NCBI GenBank assembly: GCA_013339895.1
Contig: JABACO010000115.1
Span: forward strand, 35,648 to 99,647
Length of the DNA: 64,000 bases
From: Ephydatia muelleri
Lineage: Eukaryota > Porifera > Demospongiae > Spongillida > Spongillidae
Direction of reading: 5' to 3'
The notes under the pieces are model-generated. The model was not told where the DNA came from and did not search any database. It saw nothing but the letters and a program-made list of their open reading frames with translations. Shown here piece after piece: positions 58,866 to 64,000 of the stretch (positions are counted from its first letter, which is position 1; each line of letters starts with the position of its first letter). Both the position numbers and the translations under genes were made by a program.

Positions 58866-60168
58866 TTAAAGCCCCTGTGAAAAAAGCTGTAGGAGAAATA
58901 GGAATGAGTTCTTGTCATCTTCAAGTATCAGGCCAAATAGCATAGCAGAGAGCAAGTGAAATTGTAGTAATTCATACCTCAATTACTTCATCTTCATTGC
59001 ATGGACTGAATTGTGCTGGAATCCTACTGTGAATAGTTCTAATTGCTTTGGCGTGATAAGCCATGTTCGCATAAACATATTCACCTAGTACACTCTGGTG
59101 TTTGCATGTGTGTGTGTGGATGTGTGTGTGTGGATGTATGTGTGTGTGTGTATGTGTGTGTGTTTTGCATGTGTGTGTGGATGTGTGTGTGTTTGCATGT
59201 GTGTGTGGATGTGTGTGTGTATGTGTGTGGGGATGTGGGATGTGGTTGTTTGTGTGGCTGTGTGTGTGGATGTGTGTGTGTGTGTGTGTGGATGTGGGTG
59301 TGTAGTTTTGGGATGTGTATTGTGTACGAGAAGTGACATTTAGGAGGGGGAGAAGCCACACACAACTTACTTTCATCTCCTGTGTTCGCTTTCTCTCGAA
59401 GGCCTCAATGTATTCTTCTGCTGTCTTTGATGCTCTCAGACGTTGTATCTTTAGTTTCTGCAGCTCTGTGTCATACTGAGCCTGCGCATGGGGTCAAGAG
59501 AATGACACACAGGTATGGCATCAGGGGTGCTACCATGGGGCATACCAGACGTCTCCTGTTGGTCGGGTCACGGATTCGCACGCGCTCTAAGCTCCTCTGC
59601 TTGTCTACTTCCTTCTCTCGAACGTCGTGGCTTGTGTGTAGCTCCTCCTGCTTGGCACAATGGCATGGTGTGAGGGAGACCCGTGGCCATCATTTAACAA
59701 TTTTAAAAACCTTTGCTCTTCTACATAAGCCGTCGTATTCCAGCAAAGGTTTCACTACTTTCGCCTCGATGCGATCGATCTAAATAAGTAAATGTAGTGA
59801 AATGCACTCTCAATAAGGTTGCTGCATAAAATTGTGATTTTTACCTTCACTTGTTGGCAGTTCTCGATAGCCGTTAGACACTCTGCCAGACCCTCAAGAC
59901 CGCTCTTCAATGTCCCGCTTTCTGAACTCGCGAAGTCTTGCATCGCCTTCACCAGCTTATCGCCCTTGTCCCGTAAGAGTGCCATTTTGCGCACAGCGCC
60001 GCCTACATCGGCCGCTAACGCGGCGAAATGTCTCTCCACATGTTCAACGCGATCTTTGAGATACTTCTCTTCTGATACGAGTCTAGGGATGACGGAGATA
60101 TTAAATTATCTAATGATCCCATCATGATCGAAACATACTGTACTTTAAGCTCTTCTGCCGATGCCATA
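58866..60168 (-). CDS. CIBAR1: CBY1-interacting BAR domain protein (FAM92 family)
   Basis: Exons: about 60140-60168, 59845-60082, 59711-59779, about 59550-59650, 59371-59483, 58978-59094 and 58866-58886. The BAR-like helix bundle matches FAM92: VERHFAALAADVGGAVRKMA, LRDKGDKLVKAMQDFASSES, IDRIEAKVVKPLLEYDG, KQRSLERVRIRDPTNRRRL and EYIEAFERKRTQEMK, then YVYANMAYHAKAIRTIHSRI. FAM92 proteins bind curved membranes with Chibby at the ciliary base. The end ELFSQGL is my best splice choice (acceptor at 58887) and lines up with family EVF-type sequence. It lacks the acidic tail of vertebrate CIBAR1, so symbol choice between paralogues is uncertain. It is head-to-head with PGLS. Confidence 0.85.
59107..59310. 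repeat. GT-rich tandem repeat in CIBAR intron
   Basis: GTGTGTGTGGAT-type units. Confidence 0.9.
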
Positions 60169-60297
60169 ATTTGTAGTTTTGCAGTTGCCTAGCGCCGACG
60201 TCAAATCATCCCGCAGCTCACGTGCCCCCTAAAATTTTGTGCTCGGACTTCCTACAAAGGTTGGGGGTTTTGCCAAACTAGATCATTCGAAGAAATT
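60169..60297. promoter_or_regulatory. Bidirectional promoter, CIBAR and PGLS
   Basis: Only 129 bp lie between divergent start codons. Confidence 0.6.
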
Positions 60298-61032
60298 ATG
60301 GACAAAGTGAAGTTGCACGTCTACTCCAGCAGCAGCGAAATACAAAACCAGCTGTGCGACTTCATCGCGGCCGCCGCCCACAAAGCCGCGCACGACCACG
60401 GGCACTTCTCCGTGGGACTCTCAGGTGGGAGCGTGGCCACCATGGTTTCTCAGGGCCTCCGAGGACGCAAGGACATCGACTGGAGCAAGTGGCACGTCCT
60501 CTACTGCGACGAGCGTCACGTTCCATTCACGAGCGAGGACAGCACGCACGCGTACATAAAAAAAGAACTTCTTGACCACGTCGAAGTTCCGGAGAATAAC
60601 ATTTACACCATCGACCCCTCACTCGACGTGTCCGAAGCTGCTGAAGACTACATCGCAAAGCTACGCAAGCTGTATCCTGGAGAAGACCACCCTTCCTTCG
60701 ATCTACTGTTGCTGGGTATTGGTCCGGACGGGCACACGTGCTCGCTCTTCCCGGGTCATCCGGCCCTGCACGAGAAGACCCGGTCAGTCGTCCCGATCCA
60801 CGACAGTCCCAAGCCACCGCCCACGCGGATCACGCTCACGTTCCCGGTTCTCAACCGCGCCAAAATGGTGGCCGTCGTAGCGACGGGGAACGGCAAGGCG
60901 GACGCCGTCAAAGGCTGTCTGGAGCCCGAGAGCGAGGACAAGACCCTACCCGGGGGACGAGTTAAGCCAACTAGAGGGGAACTCCACTGGTTCATGGACG
61001 AGGGTGCAGCTGTGAAACTTACTCGAAAATAA
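60298..61032 (+). CDS. PGLS: 6-phosphogluconolactonase
   Basis: A complete 244-residue intronless frame, the usual animal PGLS length. It hydrolyses 6-phosphogluconolactone in the oxidative pentose phosphate pathway in the cytosol. Family motifs are SVGLSGGSVATMVSQGL, WHVLYCDERHVPFTSEDSTH, FDLLLLGIGPDGHTCSLFPG, RITLTFPVLNRAKMVAVVAT and LPGGRVKPTRGELHWFMDEG. G+C content is high compared with the flanks. It is convergent with HEATR3, with 68 bp between stops. Confidence 0.97.
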   Translation: MDKVKLHVYSSSSEIQNQLCDFIAAAAHKAAHDHGHFSVGLSGGSVATMVSQGLRGRKDIDWSKWHVLYCDERHVPFTSEDSTHAYIKKELLDHVEVPENNIYTIDPSLDVSEAAEDYIAKLRKLYPGEDHPSFDLLLLGIGPDGHTCSLFPGHPALHEKTRSVVPIHDSPKPPPTRITLTFPVLNRAKMVAVVATGNGKADAVKGCLEPESEDKTLPGGRVKPTRGELHWFMDEGAAVKLTRK

Positions 61033-61100
61033 CTGGTGCACATTTGTGATCCGAATTTTTAAATCAATGTTTTGTTTTTGGCTGAATTGTGAATACAACT

Positions 61101-64000
<2,900 letters not shown>

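Overview
This is nuclear DNA of an animal. The genes have many short introns (57 nt before the EGF exon, 68 nt in TPPP), GT-AG splicing with a few GC-AG introns, many (CA)n and minisatellite arrays, two tRNA genes, and numerous terminal-inverted-repeat DNA transposons. The gene set (Reeler/EGF receptor, TPPP, CLPTM1L, ankyrin/SOCS-box protein, alanine aminotransferase, DDX27, FARS2, 6-phosphogluconolactonase, CIBAR/FAM92, HEATR3) is metazoan. The compact layout and the EGF-rich receptors suggest an early-branching animal, most likely a sponge. That taxonomic guess is inference.

Left half (1-31.9 kb): a segmental tandem duplication. Copy A (1 to about 17,878) and copy B (about 19,686 to 31,906) each hold, on the minus strand, a Reeler-domain receptor with a giant array of almost identical EGF repeats, followed upstream by a TPPP gene. 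Copy B looks intact: receptor 28780 to 19686 (signal peptide, Reeler, Cys-rich module, about 35 EGF repeats, one membrane helix, cytoplasmic tail) and TPPP 31460 to 29806. Copy A is decaying. Its EGF array has a nonsense codon at 659-661 and a lost cysteine, its TPPP exon 1 is split by a transposon, the TPPP intron donor is deleted and the last TPPP exons are absent. Copy A also carries several transposons for which copy B preserves the empty site. Between the copies lie a few exons of a broken CLPTM1L gene.

Middle (31.9-51.6 kb): an ankyrin/SOCS-box gene (+) with a duplicated two-exon cassette and minisatellites in its introns; alanine aminotransferase (-) with two identical tRNA-Thr(AGT) genes in one intron; and DDX27 RNA helicase (-), whose 4.1-kb intron holds a 21-bp minisatellite of roughly 50 copies and a transposon relic.

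Right part (51.6-64 kb): a long coiled-coil gene (+), FARS2 (-, intronless), an hnRNP H/F-like RRM gene (+), CIBAR/FAM92 (-), PGLS (+, intronless) and HEATR3 (-, running off the window). The coiled-coil and RRM genes are broken by many single-base frameshifts, several of them at short homopolymers. The genes sit in head-to-head pairs sharing short promoters (130-560 bp) and tail-to-tail pairs with 65-230 bp between stops.

The genes do not form one pathway: they are mostly housekeeping genes plus a duplicated, probably lineage-specific cell-surface receptor. The most unusual material is the homogenised EGF receptor pair and a transposon family with 9-bp target duplications that carries RecQ-like helicase fragments.
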